DNA from: Balanoglossus misakiensis
Lineage: Eukaryota; Hemichordata
Assembly (NCBI GenBank): GCA_040954595.2
Contig: CM082577.2
Coordinates: 18,600,001-18,664,000, forward strand
Reading direction: 5' to 3'
DNA: 64,000 nucleotides
Shown: piece after piece, positions 23,869 through 37,298 of the stretch
Layout: every line of letters begins with the position of its first letter
How positions within the stretch are numbered: the first letter of the stretch is position 1
Position numbers and translations under genes: made by a program
Notes under the pieces: generated by a model
What the model was told of the DNA's origin: nothing
Seen by the model: the letters and a program-made list of their open reading frames with translations, nothing else
Database searches by the model: none

Positions 23869-23972
23869 AGGGCCCAAGCGCTTGCTTGCGCTTGGGCCCT
23901 ATTGGTTTCGTTGGGGTTTTTAGGGCCCAAGCCAAGCCAGGCTTGGGCCCTATTGGTTTCGTTGGAATTTTT
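23869..23972 (+). repeat. Two 5' hairpin cassettes (B type)
   Basis: 23,869-23,921 has AGGGCCCAAGCGC-TTGCTT-GCGCTTGGGCCCT. 23,922-23,972 has AGGGCCCAAGCC-AAGCCA-GGCTTGGGCCCT. The inner base pair after AAGC changes from G-C to C-G on both arms together. Confidence 0.8.
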
Positions 23973-25083
23973 CAGTCTTTCTTTCTTTCTTTATTCTTAT
24001 GTCAATTCTTTGTCGCTCTAGATCTCAGACACTGCTGCAGGTACACTTCTCAAACTTGCTACAGTGGTCAAGGTCAATGAGTAGTCGTGCATTGAACCCT
24101 TGAATTTTTAATTAGTCACGTGACCTGGCGGCCATCTTGGATTTTCTGAAAAAATGCAAATCTCAGATCTCAGAAACTACAAGTCAGATCGACTTCAAAT
24201 TTGGCGTGCAGGTAAACTACCTTCTGCCCATCATTTTTGTAATTGGAAATTATGCTGTCAATGTTGCAGTTTTTTTGCTACAGTTGTTTTTCTGAAATCT
24301 GGTCAAAATTTCAAAAATCTTCTTCTCCAGAACCGGTGATAACCGGGACACGGGGTTTGGGGTATGTGGTCACCAAACTGAGGTCTATCAAGTTTGCGAA
24401 GATCATTGTGATTGGTCGAAGATTATGGCGGCCATATTGGATTTTTGAAAAACCCTAGTAAAATTTCAAAAATCTTCTTCTCAAGAACCGGCGATAACTG
24501 AGTCACAAGATTTGGTGTGTGTGGTCATTAAACAGATGTCTATCAAGTTTGCGAAGAGGAATGTGATTGGTCGAAGATTATGGCGGCCATATTGGATTTT
24601 GTGAAAAACGATTAAAAAGTAAAAATTCCCTTTCTAGCCTAAAAATTGATAGCACAGAAATTCTTTTTATGGATATGAATCATCATATGCCAAGAATAAG
24701 CTATAAATATTTCGGTAATTTTGGCAATGACCTTTGACCTACTTTTGACGCATCATTTTTCTGCATATCTAATTCCAGGCTAACCTTTAAGGCTATCATT
24801 TTGGTTTTTGATGTATGTGGATTTGTATGTGTTCAAAAATTTTTGCTACTTTTCATGACCCCTTTGACCTCTGCTGACCTCATTAAATATGCACATACCT
24901 AATTACAGATGAACCAATAGAACTAGAGGTTTTGTTTCTGTTATACATGGACCAGTATGGGGTCAAAATATCTGGCCCAAATGTTGGGTGACCTCGGGTG
25001 ACCTTTGAGTTACTTAACACTATATCAGCATCAGATCAGATAATAGAGCTTGGGCCCGGACAATGCTGCTTGCAGCTTTAATT
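23973..25083 (+). mobile_element. Family B composite unit B-7 (short)
   Basis: Three subrepeats, the first with GGCGGCCATCTTGG. Only about two 240-bp repeats follow (a DR1 site near 24,728 and a decayed TGACCTTTGAGTT near 24,999). Terminus AGAGCTTGGGCCCGGACAATG plus GCTGCTTGCAGC. Confidence 0.65.
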
Positions 25084-26511
25084 CTTTCTTTCTTTCTTTC
25101 TTTTTTCTTGTGTCAATTCTTCGGCCAACGAGATCTCTGAAACTACTGCAGGTACACTGCTCAAACTTGCTACAGTGGTCAAGGTCAATAAGTAGATGTG
25201 CAGTGACTTGTGAATACTTAATTAGTCACGTGACCTGGCGGCCATATTGGATTTTCTGAAAAAATGCAAATCTCAGATCTCAGAAACTACAAGTCAGATC
25301 GACTTCAGATTTGGCGTGCAGGTAGTGTACCTTCTACCCATCATTTTTGTAATTGGATATTTTGCTGTCAATGTTGCAGTTTTTTTGCTACAGTTGTTTT
25401 TCTGAAATCTGGTCAAAATTTCAAAAATCTTCTTCTCCAGAACCGGCGATAACCGAGTCACGCGGTTTGTGGTATGTGGTCACCTAACTGATGTCTATCA
25501 AGTTTGCGAAGATCATTGTGATTGGTCAAAGATTATGGCGGCCATATTGGATTTTCGAAAAACCATAGTAAAGCTCAAAAAATCTTCTTCTCCAGAACAG
25601 GCAATAACTGAGTCGCAAGATTCGGGGAGTGTGGTCACTACACTGATGTCTATCAAGTTTGCAAAGAACATTGTGATTGGTCGAAAATTATGGCGGCCAT
25701 ATTGGATTTTGTAAAAAGCAGTGAAAAATTGAAATTCCTTTTTCTAGTCTAAAAATTGATAGCATACAAATTCTTTTTATGGATATCAATCGTCATGTGA
25801 CTAAAATATGTTACAATTTTTTGGCGATTTTTCACATGACCTTTGACCTACTTATCACGCGTTATTATTTCTGCATATTTAATTCCAGGCTAACCTATAG
25901 GGCTAGACGTTTGGTTTTTGATGAATGTGGATTAGTGTGTGATCAAAATATTTTGCTACTTTTCATGACCCCTTTGACCTCTGCTGACCTCATTAATTAT
26001 GTGCATAGCTAATTACAGGCGAACCAATAGAGCTAGAGGTTTGGTTTTTGTTGGACATGGACCAGTATGGGATCAACATTTTTTGCCCAAATGTTGGGTG
26101 ACCTCTGGTGACCTTTGACCTACTTTCGCATATCTCAGCATCCAGAGCAGATACAGCCATGGCATTTGGTAGGATGGGACCAAAATGTAAAGCCACATTT
26201 TTGGGTCACCTGTGACACCTGCTGACCTCATTAAATATGCACATACCTAATTACAGGCGAACCAATAGAGCTAGACTTTTGGTTTTTGTTGGACATGGAC
26301 CAGTATGGGTAAAAAAAATTGCCCAAATTGTGGGTGACCTCAGGTGACCTTTGACCTACTTCACCCTATTTCAGCAGCAAAAATACACACATCCTTGTTA
26401 TGTCATGAGATAATACATCCGATAGAAAATTCTGTTTCTTCTCATTCATACTGTGCATATATAATTCAAGATCAGCGCTTGGGCCCGACAATGCTGCTTG
26501 CAGCTTTAATT
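25084..26511 (+). mobile_element. Family B composite unit B-8 (headless)
   Basis: CTTT tract; variant head 'TTCTTCGGCCAACGAGATCTC' in place of the TTTGTCGCTCTAG form; three subrepeats; linker; three 240-bp repeats with DR1 sites near 25,838, 26,110 and 26,347; GCGCTTGGGCCCGACAATG terminus. Confidence 0.65.
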
Positions 26512-27922
26512 CTTTCTTTCTTTTTTCTTGTGTCAATTTCTTCGGCCAACGAGATCTCTGAAACTACTGCAGGTACACTTCTCAAACTTGCTACAGTGGT
26601 CAAGGTCAATGAGTAGATGTGCAGTGACTTGTGAATAATTAATTAGTCACGTGACCTGGCGGCCATATTGGATTTTCTGAAAAAAATCAAATCTCAGATC
26701 TCAGAAACTACAAGTCAGATCGACTTCAAATTTGGCATGCAGGTAGACTACCTTCTACCCATCATTTTTGTAATTGGAAATTTTGCTGTCAATGTTGCAG
26801 TTTTTTTGCTACAATTTTTTTTCTGAAATCTGGCTTAAATTTCAAAAATCTTCTTCTCCAGAACCAGTGATAACCGAGACACGGGGTTTGGGGTATGTGG
26901 TCACCTTACTGATGTCTATCAAGTTTGCGAAGATCATTGTGATTGGTCGAAGATTATGGCGGCCATATTGGATTTTAGAAAAACCATAGTTAAACTCCAA
27001 AAATCTTCTTCTCCAGAACGGGCGATGACTGAGTCGCAAGATTCGGGGAGTATGGTCACTACACTGATGTCTATCAAGTTTGCAAGGAGCATTGTGATTG
27101 GTCGAAGATTATGGCGGCCATATTGTATTTTGTAAAAAGCAGTGAAAAATTTAAATTCCTTTTTCTAGTCTAAAAATTGATAGCATACAAATTCTTTTTA
27201 TGGATATCAATTGTCATGTGACTAAAATATGTTACAATTTTTTGGCGATTTTTCACATGACCTTTGACCTACTTATCACGCGTTATTATTTCTGCATATC
27301 TAATTCCAGGCTAACCTATAGGGCTAGACGTTTGGTTTTTGATGAATGTGGATTAGTGTGTGATCAAAATATTTTGCTACTTTTCATGACCTCTGCTGAC
27401 CTCATTAATTATGTACATAGCTAATTACAGACGAACCAATAGAGCTAGAGGTTTGGTTTTTGTTGGACACAGACCAGTATGGGATCAAAATTTTTGCCCA
27501 AATTTTGGGTGACCTCTGGTGACCTTTGACCTACTTTCGCATATCTCAGCATCCAGAGCAGATACAGCCATGGCATTTGGTAGGATGGGACCAAAATGTA
27601 AAGCCACATTTTTGGGTCACCTGTGACATCTGCTGACCTCATTAAATATGCACATACCTAATTACAGGCGAACCAATAGAGCTAGAGTTTTGGTTTTTGT
27701 TGGACATGGACCAGTATGGGTAAAAAAAATTGCCCAAATTGTGGGTGACCTCAGGTGACCTTTGACCTACTTCACCCTATTTCAGCAGCAAAAATACACA
27801 CATCCTTGTTATGTCATGAGATAATACATCCGATAAAAAATTCTGTTTCTTCTCATTCATACTGTGCATATATAATTCAAGATCAGCGCTTGGGCCCGAC
27901 AATGCTGCTCGCAGCTTTAATT
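26512..27922 (+). mobile_element. Family B composite unit B-9 (headless)
   Basis: Same variant head as B-8 and very similar throughout. Three subrepeats and three 240-bp repeats (DR1 sites near 27,258, 27,521 and 27,757). A 12-bp loss removes 'CCCCTTTGACCT' near 27,390. GCGCTTGGGCCCGACAATG terminus. Confidence 0.65.
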
Positions 27923-27975
27923 AGGGCCCAAGCGCATACCAGCGCTTGGGCCCTATTGGTTTCGTTGGGGTTTTT
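27923..27975 (+). repeat. 5' hairpin cassette (B type)
   Basis: AGGGCCCAAGCG-CATACCAG-CGCTTGGGCCCT, spacer TTTCGTTGGGG, T-run; identical in core to the cassettes at 15,177, 15,231, 16,717 and 20,953. Confidence 0.8.
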
Positions 27976-29879
27976 CTGTCTTTCCTTCTTTCTTCTTTCT
28001 TTCTTTATTCTTGTGTCAATTCTTTGTCGCTCTAGATCTCAGACACCACTGCAGGTACAGTTCTCAAACTTGCTACAGTGGTCAAGGTCAATGAGTAGTC
28101 GTGCATTGAACCCATGAATTTTTAATTAGTCACATGACCTGGCGGCCATCTTGGATTTTCTGAAAAAATGCAAATCTCAGATCTCAGAAACTACAAGTCA
28201 GATCAACTTCAAATTTGGCATGCAGGTAGACTACCTTCAGCCTATCATTTTTGTAATTGGAAATTATGCTGACAATGTTGCAGTTTTTTTGCTACAATTT
28301 TTTTTCTGAAATCTGGCTTAAATTTCAAAAATCTTCTTCTCCAGAACCGGCGATAACCGAGTCACGCCGTTTGGGGTATGTGGTCACCTAACAGATGTCT
28401 ATCAAGTTTGCGAAGATCATTGTGATTGGTCGAAGATTATGGCGGCCATATTGGATTTTCGAAAAACCATAGTAAAACTTCAAAAATCTTCTTCTCCAGA
28501 ACTGGCGATAACCGAGTCACAAGATTTGGTGTGTGTGATCATTAAACAGATGTCTATCAAGTTTGCGAAGGGGAATGTGATTGGTCGAAGATTATGGCGG
28601 CCATATTGGATTTTGTAAAAAGCAGTGAAAAATTAAAATTCCTTTTTCTAGTATAAAAATTAATAGCATACAAATTCTTTTTATGGATATCAATCGTCAT
28701 ATGACTACAATATGTTACAAATTTTTGGCGATTTTTCACATGACCTTTGACCTACTTTTCACACATTATTATTTCTGCATATCTATTTCCAGGCTAACCT
28801 ATAGGGCTAGACGTTTTGTTTTTGATGCATGTGGATTAGTGTGTGATCAAAATATTTTGCTACTTTTCATGACCCCTTTGACCTCTGCTGACCTCATTAA
28901 TTATGTGCATAGCTAATTACAGGCGAACCAATTGAGCTAGAGGTTTGGTTTTTGTTGGACATGGACCAGTATGGGGTCAAAATTTTTTGCCCAAATTTTG
29001 GATGACCTCAGATGACCTTTGACCTACTTTTGCATATCTCAGCATCCAAAGCAGGCACAGCCTTGGCATTTGGAGGTATGGGGCCATAATGAAAAGCCAA
29101 AGTTTTGGGTCACCTGTGACGCCTGCTTTACTCACTATTTATGTGCATACCTAATTCCGGGCTAACCAAAAGGGCTAGAGGTCTGGTTTTTGTTGGACAT
29201 GGACCACTATGGTTCAAAATTTTCTGCCCAAATTTTGGATGACCTCAGATGACCTTTGACCTACTTTTGCATATCTCGGCATCCAAAGCAGGTACAGCCT
29301 TGGCATTTGGAGTTATGGGGCCATAATGAAAAGCCAAAGTTTTGGGTCACATGTGACACCTGCTTTACACATTATTTATCTGCATACCTAATTCCGGGCT
29401 AACCAAAAGGGCTAGAGGTCTGGTTTTTGTTGGACATGGACCACTATGGGTCAAAATTTTCTGCCCAAATTTTGGCTGACCTCGGGTGACCTTTGACCTA
29501 CTTTTGCATATCTCGACATCCACAGCAGATACAGCCTTGGTATTTGGAGGTAAGGGGCCATAATGAAAAACCAAAGTTTTGGGTCACCTATGACACCTGC
29601 TTAACTCATTATTTATGTGCATACCTAATTCCGGGCTAACCAAAAGGGCTAGAGGTCTGGTTTTTGTTGGACATGGACCACTATGGGTCAAAATTTTCTG
29701 CCCAAATTTTGGGTGACCTCAGATGACCTTTGACCTACTTAACACAATATCAGCACCAAACATAGATATAACCTTGATATGTCATGGGATAAAACACAGC
29801 ATTATGTTTCTACTCATTAATTATGTGCAGATCAGATAATAGAGCTTGGGCCCGGACAATGCTGCTTGCAGCTTTAATT
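27976..29879 (+). mobile_element. Family B composite unit B-10 (long)
   Basis: Three subrepeats, linker, then five 240-bp repeats, the most in any B unit (DR1 sites near 28,741, 29,014, 29,250, 29,487 and 29,724). The extra repeats are more alike than those of other units, suggesting recent internal amplification. Terminus AGAGCTTGGGCCCGGACAATG. Confidence 0.7.
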
Positions 29880-31220
29880 ATTCTTGGTTCCATTTTTCGG
29901 CCACCTAAATCTCAAAAACTGCAGCACCAACCAGGCTGAAACTTGGTAGGCATTTAGGGGCCAATGAGTAGATGTGCAGTGGCTCGTGAATATTTAATTA
30001 GTCACGTGACCTGGCGGCCATATTGGATTTTCTGAAAAAATGCAAATCTCAGATCTCAGAAACTACAAGTCAGATTGACTTCAAATTTGGTGTGCAGCTA
30101 GTATACCTTATGCCCATCATTTTTGTAATTGGATATTATGCTGTCAATGTTGCAGTTTTTTTGCTACAGTTGTTTTTCTGAAATCTGGTCAAATTTTCAA
30201 AAATCTTCTTCTCCAGAACCGGCGATAACCGAGTCACGCCATTTGAGGTATGTGGTCACCTAACTGATGTCTATCAAGTTTGCGAAGATCATTGTGATTG
30301 GTCGAAGATTATGGCGGCCATATTGGATTTTCGAAAAACCATACTAAAACTTCAAAAATCTTCTTCTCAAGAACGGGCAATAACCGAGTCACAAGATTTG
30401 GTGTGTGTGGTCATTAAACTGATGTCTATCAAGTTTGCGAAGGGGAATGTGATTGGTCGAAGATTATGGCGGCCATATTGGATTTTGTGAAAAACGATTA
30501 AAAAGTAAAAATTCCCTTTCTAGCCTAAAAATTGATAGCACAGAAATTCTTTTTATGGATATGAATCATCATATGACAAGAATAAGCTATAAATATTTTG
30601 GTAATTTTGGCAATGACCTTTGACCTACTTTTGACGCATCATTTTTCTGCATATCTAATTCTAGGCTAACCAATAGGGCTATAAGTTTGGTTTTTGATGT
30701 ATGTGGATTTGTATGTGATCAAAAAATTTTGCTACTTTTCATGACCCCTTTGACCTCTGCTGACCTCATTAAATATGCACATACCTAATTACAGATGAAC
30801 CGATAGACCTAGAGATTTTGTTTTTGTTATACATGGACCAGTATGGGGTCAAAATATTTTGCCCAAATGTTGGGTGACCTCGGGTGACCTTTGACCTAGT
30901 TTTGCATATCTCGACATCCACAGCAGATACAGCCTTGGCATTTGGAGGTATGGGGCCATAATGAAAAGCCAAAGTTTTGGGTCACCTGTGACACCTGCTT
31001 TACTCATTATTTATGTGCATACCTAATTCCGGGCTAACCAAAATGGCTAGAGGTCTGGTTTTTGTTGGACATGGACCACTATGGGTCAAAATGTTCTGCC
31101 CAAATTGTGGATGACCCCTGGGTGACCTTTGATGTTTCTACTCATTAATTATGTGCATATCTAATAATCAGATCAGATAATAGAGCTTGGGCCCGGACAA
31201 TGCTGCTTGCAGCTTTAATT
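29880..31220 (+). mobile_element. Family B composite unit B-11 (headless)
   Basis: No microsatellite remains: it starts ATTATTCTTGGTTCCATTTTT with an aberrant head 'CTAAATCTCAAAAACTGCAG'. Three subrepeats and three 240-bp repeats (DR1 sites near 30,616 and 30,887, a decayed one near 31,119). Terminus AGAGCTTGGGCCCGGACAATG. Confidence 0.65.
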
Positions 31221-31420
31221 AGGGCCCAAGCCCAGCAGGCTTGGGCCCTATTGGTATTACTGGCTTTTTTTAGGGCCCAAGCCCAGCAGGCTTGGGCCCT
31301 ATTGGTATTACTGGGGTTTTTAGGGCCCAAGCCCAGCAGGCTTGGGCCCTATTGGTATTACTGGCTTTTTAGGGCCCAAGCCCAGCAGGCTTGGGCCCTA
31401 TTGTTTTTACTGGAGTTTTT
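31221..31420 (+). repeat. Array of four 5' hairpin cassettes (A type)
   Basis: Four head-to-tail cassettes of 49-51 bp start at 31,221, 31,272, 31,322 and 31,371. All have AGGGCCCAAGCC-CAGCA-GGCTTGGGCCCT. Spacers are TATTACTGGC, TATTACTGGGG, TATTACTGGC and TTTTTACTGGAG, then T-runs. Five A2 bodies follow. Confidence 0.85.
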
Positions 31421-33082
31421 CTTCTTCTTCTTCTTCTTCTTTTTCTTCTTGTGCCGTTTTTTTCGTCAAGTAGATCTTGAAAACGGCTGAACCTACAAAT
31501 CTGAAACTTGGCACAATGGTGCAGGCCTATGAGAGCTTGAGCTGTACCCTTGTGAATGTTTAATTAGTCACGTGACCTGATGACCATATATGGGCAAAAT
31601 TTTGAAATCGGCCTTATTTGCATATGAATGGAGATATCAAAATTCTTTTAGCAACTTTTGCAGACCATGTGGTCAGTGTCCTACATGCAAAATGTCAAGG
31701 CCATTGGCCATGCCAATTTTGAGAAGAAGATTTTAAGTATTATTTTTCATATTTTCTGACCAAGCCATGGGCCTATACTTTCCATAGTAAAGCTATGACC
31801 ACATATTATTTTGGATAAATATGCATACATATCTCAAAATCTGTTAGGCCAATCATCTCCAACTTTGGTGTGCAGCTAGCCTAGCATATGTCAATAATTT
31901 TAAGCGAAAAAAAATAATATGAAAAATCGACCGATTTTTTTATATTATTTTTTTTATTAAATTTATACCTTTACTTATACTTCTATGGTTAAGCTATGTC
32001 CATGTCTTATTGTGGAATTCTGGTCTGTGCAATAGTCCTGTACAGTGACTGTCTATTGGTCAGTGAGCACAATGGCACCAAAATAAAAGGCACAATTTTA
32101 GGCTCACCTGTAACATCTGCTTAACTCATTAATTATGTGCATACCTAATTCTGGGCTAACTAAGAGGGCTAGAGGTTTCGTTCTTGTGGGACATGGACCA
32201 GTATAGGGTCAAAAATATTGGCCCAAATTTTGGGTGACCTCAGGTGACCTTTGACCTACTTTCCTATATCTCGGCATCCAGAGCAGGTACAGACTTGGCG
32301 TTTGGAGGGTTGGGACTAAAATTGAAAAGCCAAAATGAAGGTCACCTGTGACACCTGCATATCTCATTAATTATGTGCATACCTAATTCCCGACTAACCA
32401 ATAGGGCTATAGGTTTGGTTTTTGTTGAACATGGACCAGTATAGGGTCAAAATTTCTTGCCCAAATTTTGTATGACCTCAGGTGACCTTTGACCTACTTT
32501 ACCATATCTTGGCATCCAGAGCAGGTACCAACTTGGCGTTTGGAGGGTTGGGACTAAAATTGAAAAGGCAAAATTGGGGGTCACCTGTGACACCTGCCTA
32601 CCTCATTAATTATGTGCATACCTAATTCCAGGCTAACCAATAGGGCTATAGGTTTGTTTTTTGTTGAACATGGACCAGTATAGGGTCAAAATTTCTTGCC
32701 CAAATTTTGCATGACCTCAGGTGACCTTTGACCTACTTTACCATTTCTTGGCATCCAGAGCAGGTACAGACTTGGCGTTTGGAGGGTTGGGACTAAAATT
32801 TAGAAGCCAAAATGCAGGTCACCTGTGACACCTGCATATCTCATTAATTATGTGCATACCTAATTCCAGGCTAACCAATAGGGCTATAGGTTTGGTTTTT
32901 GTTGAACATGGACCAGTATAGGGTCAAAATTTCTTGCCCAAATTTTGCATGACCTCAGGTGACCTTTGACCTACTTTACCATATCTTGGCATCCAGGGCA
33001 GATATGCTTATTGCTATGTTGCTATGTGCTATGTGCTATGTGCTATGTTGGCTTGGGCCCGCCATTGCTGCTTGCAGCTATA
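31421..33082 (+). mobile_element. Family A2 composite unit A2-1
   Basis: CTT microsatellite; head 'TAGATCTTGAAAACGGCTGA'; E-box CACGTG at 31,569-31,574 and CArG box CCATATATGG at 31,584-31,593; an AT-rich palindrome; four 240-bp repeats with DR1 sites near 32,246, 32,484, 32,722 and 32,960; a GCTATGTGCTATGTGCTATG run; and the 3' terminus GCTTGGGCCCGCCATTGCTG with TATATT in place of TTTAAT. Confidence 0.7.
31907..31954. repeat. AT-rich palindrome of A2 units
   Basis: AATAATATGAAAAATCG is followed two bases later by its near-complement CGATTTTTTTATATTATT, flanked by A- and T-runs. The same palindrome recurs in every A2 unit (near 33,572, 34,978, 36,373, 37,773, 59,812, 61,321 and 62,960). In two units (34,978 and 59,812) the centre reads GACGGA in place of GACCGA. 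Confidence 0.75.
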
Positions 33083-34492
33083 TTTTCTTCTACTTCTTCT
33101 TCTTTTTCTTCTTCTGTCGTTTTCTTTGGCGAGGTAGATCTGGAAAACTGCTAAACCTAACAATTTCAAACTTGGCACAATGGTGCAGGCCAATGAGAGC
33201 TAGTGCAGTACCCTTATGAATGTTAAATTAGTCACGTGACCTGATGACCATATATGGGCAAAATTTCCAAATCGGCCTTATTTGCATATGAATGGAGATA
33301 TCAAAATTCTTTTAGCAACTTTTGCGGACCATGTGGTCAGTGTCCTACTTGCCAAATGTCAAGGCCATTGGCCATGCCAATTTTGAGAAGAAGATTTTTA
33401 AGTATTATTTTTCATATTTTTTTACCAAGCCATGGGCCTATACTATACATAGTTAAGCTTTGACCACATTTTATTTTGGATGAATATGCAGTCATATCTC
33501 AAAATCTGTTGGGCCGATCAACTCCAAGTTTGGTGTGCAGGTAGCTTAGCATTTGCCAATAATTTTAAGCAAAAACATTAATATGAAAAATCGACCGATT
33601 TTTTTATATTAATTTTTTTATGAAATTTATACCTTTACTTATACCTCTATGGTTAAGCTATGTCCACGTCTTATTGTAGAATTCTGGTCTGTGCAATGGT
33701 CCTGTACACTGACTGTCTATTGGCCCGTGCGCAGAATGGGACCAAAATAAAAGGCGAAATTTTGGGCTCACCTGTAACACCTGCTTAACTCATTAATTAT
33801 GCGCATACCTCATTCCGGGCTAACTAATAGGGCTAGAGGTATTGTTCTTGTGTGACAAGGACTAGTATGGGGTCAAAAATGTTTACCAAATTTTGGGTGA
33901 CCTCAGGTGACCTTTGACCTACTTTCCTATATCTCGGCATCCAGAGCAGGTACAGACTTGGCGTTTGGAGGGTTGGGACTAAAATTGAAAAGCCAAAATG
34001 GGGATCACCTGTGACACCTGCATATCTCATTAATTATGTGCATACCTAATTCCAGGCTAACCAATAGGGCTATAGGTTTGGTTTTTGTTGAACATGGACC
34101 AGTATAGGGTCAAAATTTCTTGCCCAAATTTTGTATGACATCAGGTGACCTTTGACCTACTTTACCAGATCTTGGCATCCAGAGCAGGTACAGACTTAGC
34201 GTTTGGAGGGTTGGGGCTAAAATTGAAGGGGCAAAATTGGGGATCACCTGTGACACCTGCCTACCTCATTAATTATGTGCATACCTAATTCTAGGCTAAC
34301 CAATAGGGCTATAGGTTTGGTTTTTGTTGAACATGGACCAGTATAGGGTCAAAATTTCTTGCCCAAATTTTGCATGAACTCAGGTGACCTTTGACCTACT
34401 TTACCATATCTTGGCATCCAGAGCAGATATGCTTATTGCTATGTTGCTATGTGCTATGTCGGCTTGGGCCCGCTATTGCTGCTTGCAGCTAT
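33083..34492 (+). mobile_element. Family A2 composite unit A2-2 (headless)
   Basis: CTTCTACTTCTT tract, head with 'TTTGGCGAGGTAGATCTGG', E-box, CArG box, AT palindrome. Three 240-bp repeats carry DR1 sites near 33,909, 34,147 and 34,385. Terminus GCTTGGGCCCGCTATTGCTG. Its variant 'TTTGGATGAATATGCAG' region matches unit A2-8 closely. Confidence 0.65.
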
Positions 34493-35891
34493 ATTTCTTC
34501 TACTTCTTCTTTTTCTTCTTCTGTCGTTTCTTTGGAGAGGTAGATCTGGAAAACTGCTAAACCTACCAATTTCAAACTTGGCACAATGGTGCAGGCCAAT
34601 GAGAGCTGGTGCAGTAACCTCGTGAATGTTTAATTAGTCACGTGACCTGAATACCATATATGGGCAAAATTTTCAAATCGGCCTTATTTGCATATGAATG
34701 GAGATATCAAAATTCTTTTAGCAACTTTTGCGGACCATGTGGTCAGTGTACTACATGCCAAATGTCAAGGACATTGGCCATGCCAATTTTGAGAAGAAGA
34801 TTTTTAAGTATTATTTTTCATATTTTTCGCCCAAGCCATCGGCCTATACTATACATAGTAAAGCTATGACCACATATTATTTTGGATAAATATGCATACA
34901 TATCTCAAAATCTGTTAGGCCAATCATCTCTAACTTTGGTGTGCAGCTAGACTAGCATTTGTCAATAATTTTAAGCGAAAAAAAATAATATGAAAAATCG
35001 ACGGATTTTTTTATATTAATTTTTTTAATAAATTTATACCTTTACTTATACCTCTATGTCCATGTCTTATTGTGAAATTCTGGTCTGTGCAATAGTCCTG
35101 TACAGTGACTGTCTATTGGTCAGTGAGCACAATGGCACCAAAATAAAAGGCACAATTTTAGGCTCACCTGTAACACCTGCTTAACTCGTTAATTATGTGC
35201 ATACCTAATTCTGGGCTAACTAAGAAGGCTAGAGGTTTCGTTCTTGTTACACATGGACCAGTATAGGGTCAAAATTTCTTGCCCAAATTATGGGTGACCT
35301 CAGGTGACCTTTGACCTACTTTCCTATATCTCGGCAACCAGAGCAGGTACAGACTTGGCGTTTGGAGGGTTGGGACTAAAATTGAAAAGCCAAAATGGGG
35401 GTCACCTGTGACACCTGCATATCTCATTAATTATGTGCATACCTAATTCCAGGCTAACCAATAGGGCTATAGGTTTGGTTTTTGTTGAACATGGACCAGT
35501 ATAGGGTCAAAATTTCTTGCCCAAATTTTGTATGACCTCAGGTGACCTTTGACCTACTTTACCATATCTTGGCATCCAGAGCAGGTACCAACTTGGCGTT
35601 TGGAGGGTTGGGACTAAAATTGAAAAGGCAAAATTGGGGGTCACCTGTGACACCTGCCTACCTCATTAATTATGTGCATACCTAATTCCAGGCTAACCAA
35701 TAGGGCTATAGGTTTGGTTTTTGTTGAACATGGACCAGTTAAGGGTAAAAATTTCTTGCCCAAATTTTGCATTACTCAGGTGACCTTTGACCTAATTTAC
35801 CATATCTTGGCATCCAGAGCAGATATGCTTATTGCTATGTTGCTATGTGTTATGTTGGCTTGGGCCCGCTATTGCTGCTTGCAGCTATATT
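34493..35891 (+). mobile_element. Family A2 composite unit A2-3 (headless)
   Basis: Head with 'TTTGGAGAGGTAGATCTGG', E-box, CArG box, AT palindrome with the GACGGA centre, three 240-bp repeats (DR1 sites near 35,306, 35,544 and 35,780), GCTTGGGCCCGCTATTG terminus. Resembles A2-6, beyond the Helentron. Confidence 0.65.
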
Positions 35892-37298
35892 TTCTTCTAC
35901 TTCTTCTTCTTCTTCTGTCGTTTTCTTTGGTGAGGTAGATCTGGAAAACTGCTAAACCTACCAATTTCAAACTTGGCACATTGGTGCAGGCCAATGAGAG
36001 CTAGTGCAGTACCCTTGTGAATGTTTAATTAGTCACGTGACCTGATGACCATATATGGGCAAAATTTTGAAATCAGCCTTATTTGCATATGAATGGAGAT
36101 ATCAAAATTCTTTTAGCAACTTTTGCGGACCATGTGGTCAGTGTCCTACATGCCAAATGTCAAGGCCATTGGCCATGCCAATTTTGAGAAGAAGATTTTT
36201 AAGTATTATTTTTCATATTTTTTCACCAAGCCATGGGCCTATACTTTCCATAGTAAAGCTATGACCACATATTATTTTGGATAAATATGCATACATATCT
36301 CAAAATCTGTTAGGCCAATCATCTCCAACTTTGGTGTGCAGCTAGCCTAGCATATGTCAATAATTTTAAGCGAAAAAAAATAATATGAAAAATCGACCGA
36401 TTTTTTTATATTATTTTTTTTATTAAATTTATACCTTTACTTATACCTCTATGGTTAAGCTATGTCCATGTCTTATTGTGGAATTCTGGTCTGTGCAATA
36501 GTCCTGTACAGTGACTGTCTATTGGTCAGTGAGCACAATGGCACCAAAATAAAAGGCACAATTTTAGGCTCACCTGTAACACCTGCTTAACTCATTAATT
36601 ATGTGCATACCTAATTCTGGGCTAACTAAGAGGGCTAGAGGTTTCGTTCTTGTGGGACATGGACCAGTATAGGGTCAAAAATTTTTGCCCAAATTTTGGG
36701 TGACCTCAGGTGACCTTTGACCTACTTTCCTATATCTCGGCATCCAGAGTAGGTACAGACTTGGCGTTTGGAGGGTTGGGACTAAAATTGAAAAGCCAAA
36801 ATGAAGGTCACCTGTGACACCTGCATATCTCATTAATTATGTGCATACCTAATTCCAGACTAACCAATAGGGCTATAGGTTTGGTTTTTGTTGAACATGG
36901 ACCAGTATAGGGTGAAAATTTCTTGCCCAAATTTTGTATGACCTCAGGTGACCTTTGACCTACTTTACCATATCTTGGCATCCAGAGCAGGTACCAACTT
37001 GGCGTTTGGAGGGTTGGGACTAAAATTGAAAAGGCAAAATTGGGGGTCACCTGTGACACCTGCCTACCTCATTAATTATGTGCATACCTAATTCCAGGCT
37101 AACCAATAGGGCTATAGGTTTGGTTTTTGTTGAACATGGACCAGTTAAGGGTAAAAATTTCTTGCCCAAATTTTGCATGAACTCAGGTGACCTTTGACCT
37201 AATTTACCATATCTTGGCATCCAGAGCAGATATGCTTATTGCTATGTTGCTATGTGTTATGTTGGCTTGGGCCCGCTATTGCTGCTTGCAGCTATATT
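35892..37298 (+). mobile_element. Family A2 composite unit A2-4 (headless)
   Basis: Head with 'TTTGGTGAGGTAGATCTGG', E-box, CArG box, AT palindrome, three 240-bp repeats with DR1 sites near 36,712, 36,950 and 37,188, GCTTGGGCCCGCTATTG terminus. Confidence 0.65.
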
